Assembly (NCBI GenBank): GCA_032173965.1 | Contig: CM063292.1 | Coordinates: forward strand, 169,001 to 233,000 | Reading direction: 5' to 3' | From: Sitta carolinensis | Taxonomy: Eukaryota; Chordata; Aves; Passeriformes; Sittidae | Length of the DNA stretch: 64,000 nt | Shown here: in pieces, positions 27,301 through 58,199 of the stretch | Position numbering within the stretch: position 1 is the stretch's first letter | Layout: each line of letters begins with the position of its first letter | Notes under the pieces: generated by a model | Database searches by the model: none | What the model saw: only the letters and a program-made list of their open reading frames with translations | Told to the model about the DNA's origin: nothing | Position numbers and translations under genes: made by a program

Positions 27301-27951
27301 ACAGGTGTGGGCACACGGTAAATAGAGCCTCGCAAACCTACACAAAACATTTCTCAGTCAGGTTTATCCTTTCTTGGCCCTCACCTGACCAAGTCTCCAT
27401 GAAGCTGCAAAAAGAGGTTTTTCCTCCCTTCTCTGTCACAGATCTCTGAGGCTTGGGTGTCCACTGTGCAGAGGACCAGGCGCAAGTCCGAAGGAGACGC
27501 AGCTGCTGAATCTCTTCCATAAACATACACGCAGCCTCGTCCGACGTCCCCTTTCAGCCAGCTCCTCTCACGGGAACCAACGCGAGTCCTGCTCTGGCAG
27601 CTCCTGCTCCCGGTGCGCTTCGCGTTCCTCTGCAAGGCAGCCCCGAGCTAGCGTCAGCACCGCCTGCGGCCGCACTCCGGCCCGGCCCGCACCGCCCGCT
27701 CCACACGAGCAGCAGCCACCGGCACGGGAAAGAGCAAGGCGGCGGCGGGCAAGCGCCCCGGCTCCCGCAGCCCGCTCCCTCCCGCCCTACCGAGCGGCCT
27801 GGGCCGCCGGAGTTCTCGGCCCCCTCCTCACCTTCAGCACCCGGATGCCGCCGCGGGGCCCGGCCCGGCCCCCTCGTGCGCCGCTCGCAGCCGGCGCCTC
27901 GTCCTCCTCGGGCTCCTGCGCCTCCCTGGGCCCCGGCCCGGCCTCCCCCAT
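3436..27951 (-). CDS. PHLPP2: PHLPP2, PH domain leucine-rich repeat protein phosphatase 2 (19 coding exons)
   Basis: Serine/threonine phosphatase of the PPM family that, in the known family, dephosphorylates the hydrophobic motif of Akt and PKC at membranes and in the cytosol. The exons listed below join in phase into 1,342 codons plus stop; the human protein is about 1,320 residues. Order of parts: acidic Ala/Gly-rich N-terminus (1-40), Ras-association-like region (about 55-165), PH domain (about 168-270), some 20 leucine-rich repeats (about 285-790), PPM phosphatase (about 820-1080) with the metal-site sequences FDGD and GCQDN, a Ser-rich tail, and a C-terminal PDZ ligand DTAL. DTAL separates it from its paralogue PHLPP1, which ends DTPL. 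The start is the ATG at 27949-27951, with G at -3 and +4. No stop or frameshift was seen. Transcription is probably from the CpG island at 27.6-28.3 kb. Confidence 0.96.
4573..5841 (-). other. PHLPP2 intron 18
   Basis: About 1.3 kb between exons 18 and 19. No coding similarity, mobile element or RNA gene was recognised; open frames near 5119-5648 on the plus strand show no family features. Confidence 0.7.
5842..6073 (-). CDS. PHLPP2: PHLPP2 coding exon 18 (PPM phosphatase)
   Basis: Encodes [38 protein letters not shown] and [10 protein letters not shown]. Acceptor AACAG|G, donor GAG|GTTGGT; 232 nt. Confidence 0.95.
6203..6391 (-). CDS. PHLPP2: PHLPP2 coding exon 17 (PPM phosphatase, metal site)
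   Basis: Encodes [20 protein letters not shown], then [22 protein letters not shown] is the metal-binding DG motif of PPM phosphatases. Acceptor GACAG|G, donor AG|GTAGGA; 189 nt. Confidence 0.95.
6838..6948 (-). CDS. PHLPP2: PHLPP2 coding exon 16 (LRR to phosphatase junction)
   Basis: Encodes [18 protein letters not shown] and [14 protein letters not shown], the entry to the PPM domain. Acceptor CTGTAG|T, donor AA|GTAAGT; 111 nt. Confidence 0.95.
7335..7465 (-). CDS. PHLPP2: PHLPP2 coding exon 15 (last LRRs)
   Basis: Encodes [38 protein letters not shown] and DIF. Acceptor CTCCAG|TTT, donor AG|GTGAGC; 131 nt. Confidence 0.95.
7873..8650 (-). mobile_element. CR1 LINE 3' fragment, about 780 bp
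   Basis: Minus-oriented, 5'-truncated CR1 retroposon. The 3' end near 7873 has the typical reverse-complement tail (agaaccacagaatggt, then tgatggaagggaac). Inside are the usual blocks in order: ccaacctggccttgaaact, ggcagccacagctgctctgg, agctgaacaaccccaa, caacaccttgcacttggcc. It lies in PHLPP2 intron 14 in the sense orientation. The 5' break is about 48 bp from the exon 14 donor. Confidence 0.92.
8699..8861 (-). CDS. PHLPP2: PHLPP2 coding exon 14 (LRRs)
   Basis: Encodes [37 protein letters not shown] and LPRIQ. Acceptor TTTCAG|C, donor CAG|GTATTT; 163 nt. A CR1 element begins about 48 bp past the donor. Confidence 0.95.
9367..9567 (-). CDS. PHLPP2: PHLPP2 coding exon 13 (LRRs)
   Basis: Encodes [20 protein letters not shown] and [17 protein letters not shown] second AG 6 nt further in (TCAG|GTACC) could also act as acceptor, but GTCAG|CCTC restores the family sequence ALNLRYLNAS. 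Donor AG|GTAAGT; 201 nt. Confidence 0.94.
10209..10364 (-). CDS. PHLPP2: PHLPP2 coding exon 12 (LRRs)
   Basis: Encodes [15 protein letters not shown] and [18 protein letters not shown]. Acceptor TCTAG|GATCC, donor AA|GTGAGT; 156 nt. Confidence 0.95.
11128..11162. repeat. Perfect 14-bp inverted repeat with 7-nt loop
   Basis: agttcttggctctc (11128-11141) and gagagccaagaact (11149-11162) are exact reverse complements separated by attctga. It lies in PHLPP2 intron 11. No mobile element is recognised around it. Confidence 0.85.
11646..11741 (-). CDS. PHLPP2: PHLPP2 coding exon 11 (LRR)
   Basis: Encodes [19 protein letters not shown] followed by [12 protein letters not shown]. Acceptor TCTCAG|C, donor AG|GTCAGA; 96 nt. 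Confidence 0.94.
12279..12339 (-). CDS. PHLPP2: PHLPP2 coding exon 10 (61-nt small LRR exon)
   Basis: A small exon encoding [19 protein letters not shown], which matches the family sequence between the flanking LRR exons. Acceptor ATCAG|GT, donor CA|GTAAGT. Without it exon 9 cannot join exon 11 in phase. Confidence 0.93.
12838..13040 (-). CDS. PHLPP2: PHLPP2 coding exon 9 (LRRs)
   Basis: Encodes [33 protein letters not shown] and LRALYANSN. Acceptor TTTAG|GCTG, donor ACT|GTATGT; 203 nt, leaving after codon position 1. Confidence 0.95.
13766..13996 (-). CDS. PHLPP2: PHLPP2 coding exon 8 (LRRs)
   Basis: Encodes LRRs [32 protein letters not shown] and [14 protein letters not shown]. Acceptor TTGCAG|T, donor AG|GTAAGG; 231 nt. 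Confidence 0.95.
13997..15424 (-). other. PHLPP2 intron 7
   Basis: About 1.4 kb of AT-rich intron. I see no repeat, conserved exon or RNA gene in it. Confidence 0.7.
15425..15571 (-). CDS. PHLPP2: PHLPP2 coding exon 7 (LRRs)
   Basis: Encodes two leucine-rich repeats, with [15 protein letters not shown] and [15 protein letters not shown]. Acceptor AATAG|G, donor AA|GTGAGT; 147 nt. Confidence 0.95.
18613..18650. repeat. 19-bp tandem duplication
   Basis: Two adjacent 19-bp units (18613-18631 and 18632-18650), atagatacctcattactat and atagatatctcattactat, differ at one base. They sit in PHLPP2 intron 6. Confidence 0.85.
18700..18825. repeat. A/C-rich low-complexity tract
   Basis: About 125 bp almost free of G and T on the plus strand, made of runs such as ccccgccccaccccacc and accaaacaaacaacaaaa. 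In PHLPP2 pre-mRNA this reads as a G/U-rich tract. It lies in intron 6. Confidence 0.7.
19589..19743 (-). CDS. PHLPP2: PHLPP2 coding exon 6 (first leucine-rich repeats)
   Basis: Encodes the linker and first LRRs, including [20 protein letters not shown] and YLNLRHNFM. Acceptor TTTCAG|ATT. The donor AG|GTCTGC is weak but gives the correct phase into exon 7. 155 nt. Confidence 0.92.
20818..20943 (-). CDS. PHLPP2: PHLPP2 coding exon 5 (PH domain, second part)
   Basis: 42 codons, [10 protein letters not shown] through RWHRQAST, including the C-terminal PH helix with its Trp (CQRWHRQA). Acceptor TTGCAG|GTG, donor ACG|GTGAGG. Symmetric phase 0 exon. Confidence 0.95.
21368..21558 (-). CDS. PHLPP2: PHLPP2 coding exon 4 (PH domain, first part)
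   Basis: Contains [11 protein letters not shown] and [20 protein letters not shown], the first strands of the PH domain. Acceptor TTCAG|AAAAGCC, donor AAG|GTAAGG; 191 nt, leaving in phase 0. Confidence 0.96.
21995..22562 (+). mobile_element. Avian endogenous retrovirus LTR (about 568 bp)
   Basis: Begins tgactatcccag and ends ccacaaca, so it has TG...CA termini. Internal landmarks match a common bird LTR: atagaattaattttcttcct near the 5' end, ggggatattccacaccac and acgtcatgcccagtgtac in the promoter part, an attattatt run followed by attaaactgttt, then ggtgcttattgggtagctgg before the 3' end. It lies in PHLPP2 intron 3, antisense to the gene. Subfamily is not assigned. Confidence 0.85.
22563..23340 (+). 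mobile_element. Endogenous retrovirus 5' leader remnant
   Basis: Sequence continuing directly from the LTR. A degraded primer-binding-site-like stretch (cttttaggtgccagacctgg) follows the LTR end, then a leader that resembles internal parts of bird ERVs. I recognised no intact gag, pol or env frame and no second LTR, so this is a 5' partial copy. The right edge is approximate. Confidence 0.6.
23742..23875 (-). CDS. PHLPP2: PHLPP2 coding exon 3
   Basis: Encodes the end of the Ras-association-like region, with [16 protein letters not shown] near its start and CMIRFYG at its end. Acceptor GACAG|G, donor GGTG|GTAAGC; 134 nt, entering at codon position 3 and leaving after position 1. Confidence 0.95.
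24343..24371. repeat. 29-bp A homopolymer
   Basis: Uninterrupted A run in PHLPP2 intron 2, read as poly(U) in the pre-mRNA. No retrocopy body was recognised before it. Confidence 0.95.
25505..25622 (-). mobile_element. CR1 LINE 3' fragment, about 118 bp
   Basis: Contains the CR1 3' motifs in reverse complement (ggaaaggcctttaaaggtca, catcttcagcttgaacaggc, ccagtccaac). 5'-truncated and diverged, in PHLPP2 intron 2, sense to the gene. Confidence 0.75.
27385..27629 (-). CDS. PHLPP2: PHLPP2 coding exon 2
   Basis: Starts [11 protein letters not shown] and ends LQLHGDLV, matching the N-terminal region of vertebrate PHLPP2. Acceptor TTGCAG|AGG at the right edge, donor AG|GTGAGG at the left. 245 nt, phase 0 in, phase 2 out. 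Intron 1 is only 202 nt and very GC-rich. Confidence 0.9.
27832..27951 (-). CDS. PHLPP2: PHLPP2 coding exon 1 (start codon)
   Basis: Encodes 40 residues beginning [10 protein letters not shown] and ending IRVLK, rich in Glu, Ala and Gly. The donor AAG|GTGAGG lies at 27831-27830 and the exon is exactly 40 codons, in phase with exon 2. The ATG has a good context (GCC ATG G). The human-aligned Met falls in exon 2, where this genome has Ala, so the upstream start is needed here. This exon call is inference from splice sites and phase; a transcript would settle it. Confidence 0.72.
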
Positions 27952-27973
27952 GGCCGGCCGGCCCGATCCCGCG

Positions 27974-28077
27974 GGCCCACAGCGCGGCCCCACAGCGCGG
28001 CCTCACAGCGCGGCCCGACCCCGCGGCCCCACAGCGTGGCCCGCCCGCGGCCCCACAGCGCGGCCCCACAGCGCGGC
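27974..28077. repeat. 13-bp GC-rich tandem repeat upstream of the PHLPP2 start
   Basis: About eight imperfect copies of the unit ccccacagcgcgg, with variants cctcacagcgcgg and ccccacagcgtgg and two degraded copies. It begins some 23 bp upstream of the PHLPP2 ATG, so it lies in the presumed 5' UTR or core promoter. Confidence 0.85.
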
Positions 28078-28379
28078 CGCCGCCGCCGCGGCCCCGCCCC
28101 GGAAGCGCGCGGGCTGTGCGGGCCGTGCCCCGCCCCAGGCGCCCCGGCGCTGCCGCGGGCCGGGCCCCGCCAGCGCCTGCAGCCAGCCCGGCGGGAGAAA
28201 GGCAAAGCTCGCGTAAACGCTGCAAACGCACCTGGCAGCGCTCGCCCTTCGTCCAGCTCCACGGCTGCCACCGCCGGCGCCCCGCAGCTGGAGCCGCGCT
28301 GCTCACAGCCGAACAACACCGCTCTCCTGCGGCCTGCAGGGCCGGTACCGCTGCCAGTCTTAACTAGTGGCTGCTACTA

Positions 28380-28969
28380 ATCATGTCACTGACTACTACT
28401 GACGCCATCACCTACCAACGACAGCATCATGACACAGGTTGCAAGAATTTGTGTATGGTTTAGGGCAGCCGCTGCTTCTGCCGTAACACGATTAAGCACA
28501 TTTAAAAAAGCCTCCCACCTTCCTCACCGTGAAATTACATGTTTGAAAAAAGGAAAGGTCAGCTGTTGAAATGTGACTGTGACTAGAAAACACAAAGCAG
28601 GCATACATGGGGACAGAGATATAACGACAAGCCTTGTCCAAGAGGCACATGGAGTATGAAAGGGGAATTTTTAATGAGCTCCCAGAGCAAGCTCCAAACA
28701 CATTCCTTGTGTTCAGATCCCACCACACCTTTCTAGCACCTGGACAAGCATTGCTGCTCATAACTAACATGCTCTCTCTCTCAGGATGGTACTCCACAGG
28801 AACTGCTCAAGTGTTTTGCAATTGTTCACTCATCTTGGTCTCCAAAAGTTCCTGTAAAGCTTTTTCAAAATACGGCCTTAGTACTTTGCATCAAGTGATG
28901 TTGTCATGGCCAAACATTAAGAATCAAAACATTCCAGCCCACTGTATTTGCAGAAAGCAACAAGGCAGT
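28380..28969. other. Intergenic gap between AP1G1 and PHLPP2
   Basis: About 0.6 kb between the distal AP1G1 poly(A) candidate and the PHLPP2 CpG island. The sequence is no longer CpG-rich. No gene, repeat or clear regulatory motif was recognised. Confidence 0.5.
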
Positions 28970-31900
28970 TTTAAATCAGTGAATATTGACTCATTTTATT
29001 AGTCACTTCATAATTTGTTTCAACCAAAAGACAATACACACAGCAGAAGTCTAATGCATCCCATGTAAATGTTTACATCTGTTAAGCTCCTCACTCACCT
29101 ATGACTCAGCATTTACTTAAAATTTTCACATCTCAAAAATAGGTCTCCATAATTTCAAGTGCCAATAGGTGCCCTGCCTCAAATGGCATGTTTTTTCACT
29201 TCAAATTTGGTGGGTTTGCTGGGGGGCTGTATTTTAGTAGTTTTTTGTTTGCCTTTTTTTTCTCTATACTGTGAAAGGAGGTGGAATGGGGCTCTGTGTA
29301 AAATTTAAATTACAACATCACGAAAGAAAAAGGAATATACAGGAACAGAGTGAAAGTTAAAAGGGAAGCAGTCCAGCAGCTCCTTCCCTCACAGCCTCCA
29401 AGTAGAAAATGAACACATAAAAATGCACCAGCATCACTGCTGCTGTGGCTCACAGCAAGTACCAGCCTTAGGGAAGGCACTGGTACCTTCTCCAGCTGCT
29501 TCAGTATCTTCTGAGTTATAGATCCAAGGTACTGTAAAGACAGTCCCCTCACTGCTATTGCTTCAAAAGTTGTTCAAGGCCATATTTTGTGCCATCAAGA
29601 CCAGGACAAAGTCAACTTTTAGGACCTTTCCATGTCTCCTCCCCCTTCAGGCCCATTATGGCCACTATTGTTTCTGTCACTTTTTAACTCAAAATACATT
29701 CACTTGGAAAAACAGACATCCAGTGTCTCCCAGTTCCAAAGCCTCCCATGCAGATATTAGTGAGATTAGCCATGAAGTCCGCATCTTGCTGCCTTTATAT
29801 CACCCTTACACTGAAGCAAGGAAAATGTTGATCAGACCTGAAAGAATTGCTGCATTCAACCAGTGGGAAGAGGACTCAGGGTGTGCTTGGAATGCCTCAG
29901 ACGTGCAAGTGCTCTCCAGAGGAAAACCACGGCAGCAGCACAGAGCTCGAAATGCACACGGGGGTCAAGGAGCAAGCAGCATTATCTGGTATTGCAGAAA
30001 GGGAAAGGTGTGAAGCCTGGCCTTCCTTCTTGGGTAATGTCAGCATCCATCCCTTAGTGAGGAGGGAGAGCTCCAAAGACAACTGGAATGTTTGGCTGCT
30101 ACAAAAGAGTACTTCATAGCCAAGGGATGGCTTCCTGCAAAACATATTTTGGGTACACGCATCGCCTTCTCCAGCTCAACTCAAATACGTGATGAAATGC
30201 CATTTTCCCACGGACACAGTGCAAGGGTGGCTGAAGGAGCCAAGAACACAGAAAGAATTCACCCTGCAAGCTTACCAGAGACAGACAGTAAACCCCAGCT
30301 GCTCTAGGGGACAGAAAGCACGCATGACAAGAGGGACAACATACACTGTTCCCAACTCTGCTGCAACAAACTGGCCAGGCGAGAGACCATTTTCTTCTTC
30401 CTTCCCATCTAATTTCCTGTACCAGTGCTCTTTCCCAGCAAAACCAAAGGGAGAGCGAGGCATGCTGGCTTTCAGTACGAGTGACCATGTACAACTCTGT
30501 GAAGAGAATGGGAGAGCTTATGAGGAGTTCAGGAACCAAGGCAAAGACTTCCCATTAGCTTTTCACCTGGGACGCCCTCAGAGCTCACCGGGGTATGGAT
30601 TTAACATGCTTAGTATTCAATGTTGTGTATGAGCTAGTAGGGCAATAAATAGCCACAACTGCAGTGAAAATGATTAAGCTAAATGCTCAGCACCAGCAAT
30701 GGACCCTTATGTCAGCGATTTCCTGCAAAACTGCCTGCTTCATGAGGCTTCTAGCTAAGCACAGGATATCTCTCACCACCGATAGCCAAGGCATGACCCT
30801 ACCACAACACAAAGTTCATTTCAAGGAAATCATACATTGTTCTTCTAGATTTTATAACCCTACACTGATGCCAATTCCAGAAGAAAAAAGCTCTTTGCTA
30901 ATCCAAAGGTCCCAATGAGTTCAGTAAGTTTTGGTAAGGTAGCAAAAATACCCTTCAAGAGAATATAAATTTACTCCACTTACACATGGACCAGCACTTA
31001 AATCAGTGACAGTCCTACATTATATTGCTTAATGCAGGTAAGACCAGACCAGACTGAATGACCCTTAGTGGCCTCCTGCTCCCAATTCAAGGGCAGAACA
31101 GGTCTTCAGTTTTCCCTAAGTACACTGTCGGTCACTCTTGCAATATTCTTGGCAAGTTCTGGAGCCCAGTGTTAGCACTTCTGTGGACACAAGAAGCTAT
31201 GTCTAAGCTTGCCCTCAAAGCACTCAATGACCTGGAAGGCCCTAGAACAAAACTGAAGCAGAAGTGCCCAACCTTCACCTTACCAGCACACTCACAAATG
31301 AAGATCCAGGATATACCCTAACACCTATCCTAAAGAGCAATGAACATCTGAAGTTTGTCACACTGTACTTTTGTCTGTCTTAGCCATCACCTCCAAGAGG
31401 CCGCCCAGAACTGCACCACCTCCCAGGAGTGCCCGCAGGGACATCCCTGAACACGGCTTTCTGTGAGCTCAGAGGGGACCAGACCTTGCACCTTTGGATC
31501 CAAATACTCAAACGACTGGCTTCCATTCAAAACAGTCTAAAAAACTTTTAGTCTGAACCTGAACTGGCACATTATTCTGAAAGGGGAGCAATGATCAACT
31601 AAGTAAAAAAATGGGAAAAGGTCTCTTTAAACTGCATGGTCTTTATTTCAGTGCCAATATTACAGATACAACACAAATATCCCAGTCAGAAGTAACTCAA
31701 ATGGAACCCAGGGGGTCTACAACAGGTTCTGGAATTAAAATTGGGGAGAAGTTCTGGAATAACCAGGAAGAGCAACCTTGCAGCATTGTTTCTGATGAGT
31801 CTCCCAGCAGGAACAAAGCCCTTGCCCAAAAACTGATCTAGAAATTTTAACGTGTCTTTTCTACCCATAAACCACTACAACATAAACTAACAGGTTGAAA

Positions 31901-32778
31901 GACTTTGAAACAGTATGTGGTAGAAAACCAGCTGCTCCTTTTATCCCTACATCTCTCATAACTCACTTCACTTTCTCGGGAAGCTATAGAAGACTCAGAA
32001 TCTGCATGGCTGTGGCTACTGGTGGAAGAGAGGAAATTCAGGTGTAAGCGCTTAATTTCCAAGTACAGCACCAAAGCAATTTTACCAACTCTTACCAGCA
32101 CCTCTTCTCCTGCACTGTGTCCCAGGTTTGCAGATGAATTCCAAAGGCCTCACTTGCTCTTGGTATGCAGCACATAACTAAGAAGTGGGTGTATACAATA
32201 ATGCACTGAGTAGGTCATAAGAAGCCTTGAGCCCCTTAAGACCTAGGGGATACAAGAAGAAAGAGGCAGGGCAGCCTGGCATTCCCCAAGACCCCATCTG
32301 AGTCCCACATGAAAATGCCTGAAGGAATCCAGCTAGAAATGAATGACAAGACACCTTACCCACCCCAGGGAAAAAAAGACAGCAGAAAGAAGGAGCAACT
32401 GCTCACTTGCTGCAGAGAAAAGGAAGTTTCCCTGCTAGAAATTCCAGACTTCTCTTCCAACCAGGCTGTGTTCCTTTTTGAGAGGGAAGGAGGGTGGGGA
32501 AGGGGAGAAGGGAATGTTGCTTCTGGCTGTGAATGCATGTGTGAGGGAGTGCACAGTAGCCTCCATAAGCCGCCAGCCTCATCAGCAGAGGAGAGGAGAT
32601 TAGTCTTAACAGATATGCTTCAAAGTCAGCAATCACTTCAGGAAAATTCCTCCTCATAAGTAGGTCTCATTTGTTCCCCATGCCCATGGTGCAGTTTGGG
32701 GGATTGCCAAGGATCACAACCTTCTTTCCCAGAGTTCTTTTGATTGGGTGGGATGAGAAAAAGAATGGTGCCAGAGCC
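28970..32778 (-). other. AP1G1: Probable AP1G1 3' UTR, with two candidate polyadenylation signals
   Basis: No conserved coding exon follows the AP1G1 stop. Minus-strand AATAAA occurs at 31642-31647 (about 1.1 kb UTR) and at 28995-29000 (about 3.8 kb UTR). Mammalian AP1G1 has a multi-kilobase 3' UTR, which favours the distal site or both in use. Plus-strand open frames in this stretch (for example 30189-30632) show no family signature. Confidence 0.45.
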
Positions 32779-56459
<23,681 letters not shown>

Positions 56460-58157
56460 CTAGAAATGGGAATTGCTCCAATTTGAGCCAGCTGTCAAGT
56501 GAACATAAGGACTCCCCACCCGAAACAGGCAGAAACTGCACTCTGCAAGGTACTCCCATATTCACATCATCTGCCTCTCTACAGAAAAGCCAGGCTCCAA
56601 AGAGAACTGATCCCAGAATCATGACAACTTGGGACAGAAATCTTCTACAAAATATAACTCTGTTTAATAACCTGCACAAGATTTCATCTATGTGCTTCAG
56701 ATGGCCATGCTTCAAAAATCCTGCTAACTTGTGCCATACACACTTCGTTCTCCTAAGTGTGGAAGTCAGCAGAAAAGCAAATGGAATCTTAGGTGTGTGC
56801 ATATTTCAGAGAATCCTGCTTCAAAAATAATCATGTTTACATCATCCTTTTATTACACCCCAATTAGAACAACCCCTTCTGAAACAAACAAGCCTGTGAC
56901 ATTACTGTCTGGCAGAAAGGGTATGAAAGATGTACACAAGAACGCTCAGAGTAGCTTCACCTCATCAGATGGAATATTGATGGGCCATCTGACCCAGAGA
57001 GCAATTTAGTCTGCCAAGTACCTGTTTAGAGGAAAGTGGCTGTCAGACAGAATCCAAACTTTAGGATTTATGTTCAAGAGTTGAACTTTTTAGTTCATGC
57101 TCACCAAAGCAGACTTCTTACTTTCAGGGAGCTCAAACTATATAAACATCTTTACAGCCTTCTTCCATCCATGCCAGCCTGGGAACAGAACTGAGCCCTT
57201 CTGATAACAGGTACCAGATCAACTTGTAAAAAGTTGCCATGTTAGTCTCCTACAGATCTTGTCTGGGTCACCATTTCCCTTGAACACTGTGTCATACATT
57301 TTAAGCATTGCCATGTAAGAAAAAGATGTGCATTCAGGTGTTACTGTGACGCAGATAGAAACACACACAACAGGAGTTCAGGTAGAGAAGAAGAAAGGAA
57401 GTCTCTAGTTTACTGTTGACTTCGTACATATAAGTTTCTGGACAGTGATCAGAGATTGGACAGAGAAGTTCCCACCTCTCTATCTTAACTGGTCACTTGA
57501 GAAGTCCATCAGGTGATATCTTTTACAAAGGAATGCAAACATGATCCTTGTTTATCTTACAATTCATGAGAACTGACTCCACTATACTAAAACAAATCAG
57601 AAGGCTGATTTTCAGGGACAACATTCAGGTGCACTATCTGGCTTACATGACACCACAGAACAGAGGCTGGGACGCAGAGCTAAGAGGGGACTTCTTTGCT
57701 TGCCGATAAGCAGAGAGGTGCATGGACGAGTAAAGGCAGCCTTACAGTAAACCAGATGAAGGCAGCTCTGAGTCCTGATTATAAACTCATACAGACACTA
57801 GGCCTCTTCAGCCAAACCATGTAAACTCCTTATAGTTAAGTTCTCCATCTTCATATTTTAAAAAGCTTGAATTTACGGAGACACAAAGCATTCATTTTTG
57901 AAAATGGAAGAGTAGATATTCTTCCTGCATAAGGAAACTGTCCCAAAACACTGACATGTGTAGGATCAAGACTACTGGACACAATTAATCCTTACTCTTG
58001 CCTTGTTTCTTCATGAGAATTCACACTTCCTCACATTACCGTGATATGAATAAATCAACGGTTGCTATGCACTCATGCTGCACTAACAAGCATAACAGAA
58101 ATAGTCACAGAGAAGAAAGAAATCCATCTCCACACCAAGCCCATCCATGACCACTAC

Positions 58158-58199
58158 CTTTGCTGCCAGGCCTCCATGTAATACAGTTCTGCATCCTTT
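58158..58199 (-). other. AP1G1: Candidate AP1G1 5' UTR exon, 42 nt
   Basis: On the minus strand a good pyrimidine tract and acceptor (tcttccccttcag) precede a 42-nt block that ends AAAG|GTAGTG. AP1G1 coding exon 1 begins only 3 nt before its ATG, so an upstream leader exon must exist. This block carries two ATGs, neither in frame with the AP1G1 start; the first opens a 37-residue upstream ORF that ends at 56176-56178. It is not proven to be transcribed. Confidence 0.42.

Larger units (their letters stand above)
23876..27384 (-). other. PHLPP2 intron 2
   Basis: About 3.5 kb, holding the A homopolymer and short CR1 fragment listed separately. No other feature was recognised. Confidence 0.7.
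27640..28330. promoter_or_regulatory. PHLPP2: CpG island, probable PHLPP2 promoter and 5' UTR
   Basis: The only strongly GC- and CpG-rich block in the window. It spans intron 1, coding exon 1 and about 380 bp upstream of the start codon. GC-box-like ccccgcccc is present (within ggccccgccccgg near 28090). No TATA box was seen, as expected for a CpG-island promoter. The transcription start cannot be fixed from sequence. Confidence 0.8.

Noticed and set aside
27554..28380. Several long open frames (up to 250 residues) in both strands of the GC-rich block
   Set aside because: Few stop codons are expected in CpG-island sequence. The products are Ala/Arg/Pro/Gly repeats, and only the 40-codon PHLPP2 exon 1 fits splice sites and phase.
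28634..29002. 122-residue plus-strand open frame
   Set aside because: It begins at TTG, has no recognised homologue and lies at the AP1G1 3' end; probably chance.
29558..30632. Plus-strand open frames of 151 and 147 residues
   Set aside because: The upstream one begins at TTG, and neither shows domain features or splice-supported extension. They lie antisense to the presumed AP1G1 3' UTR.
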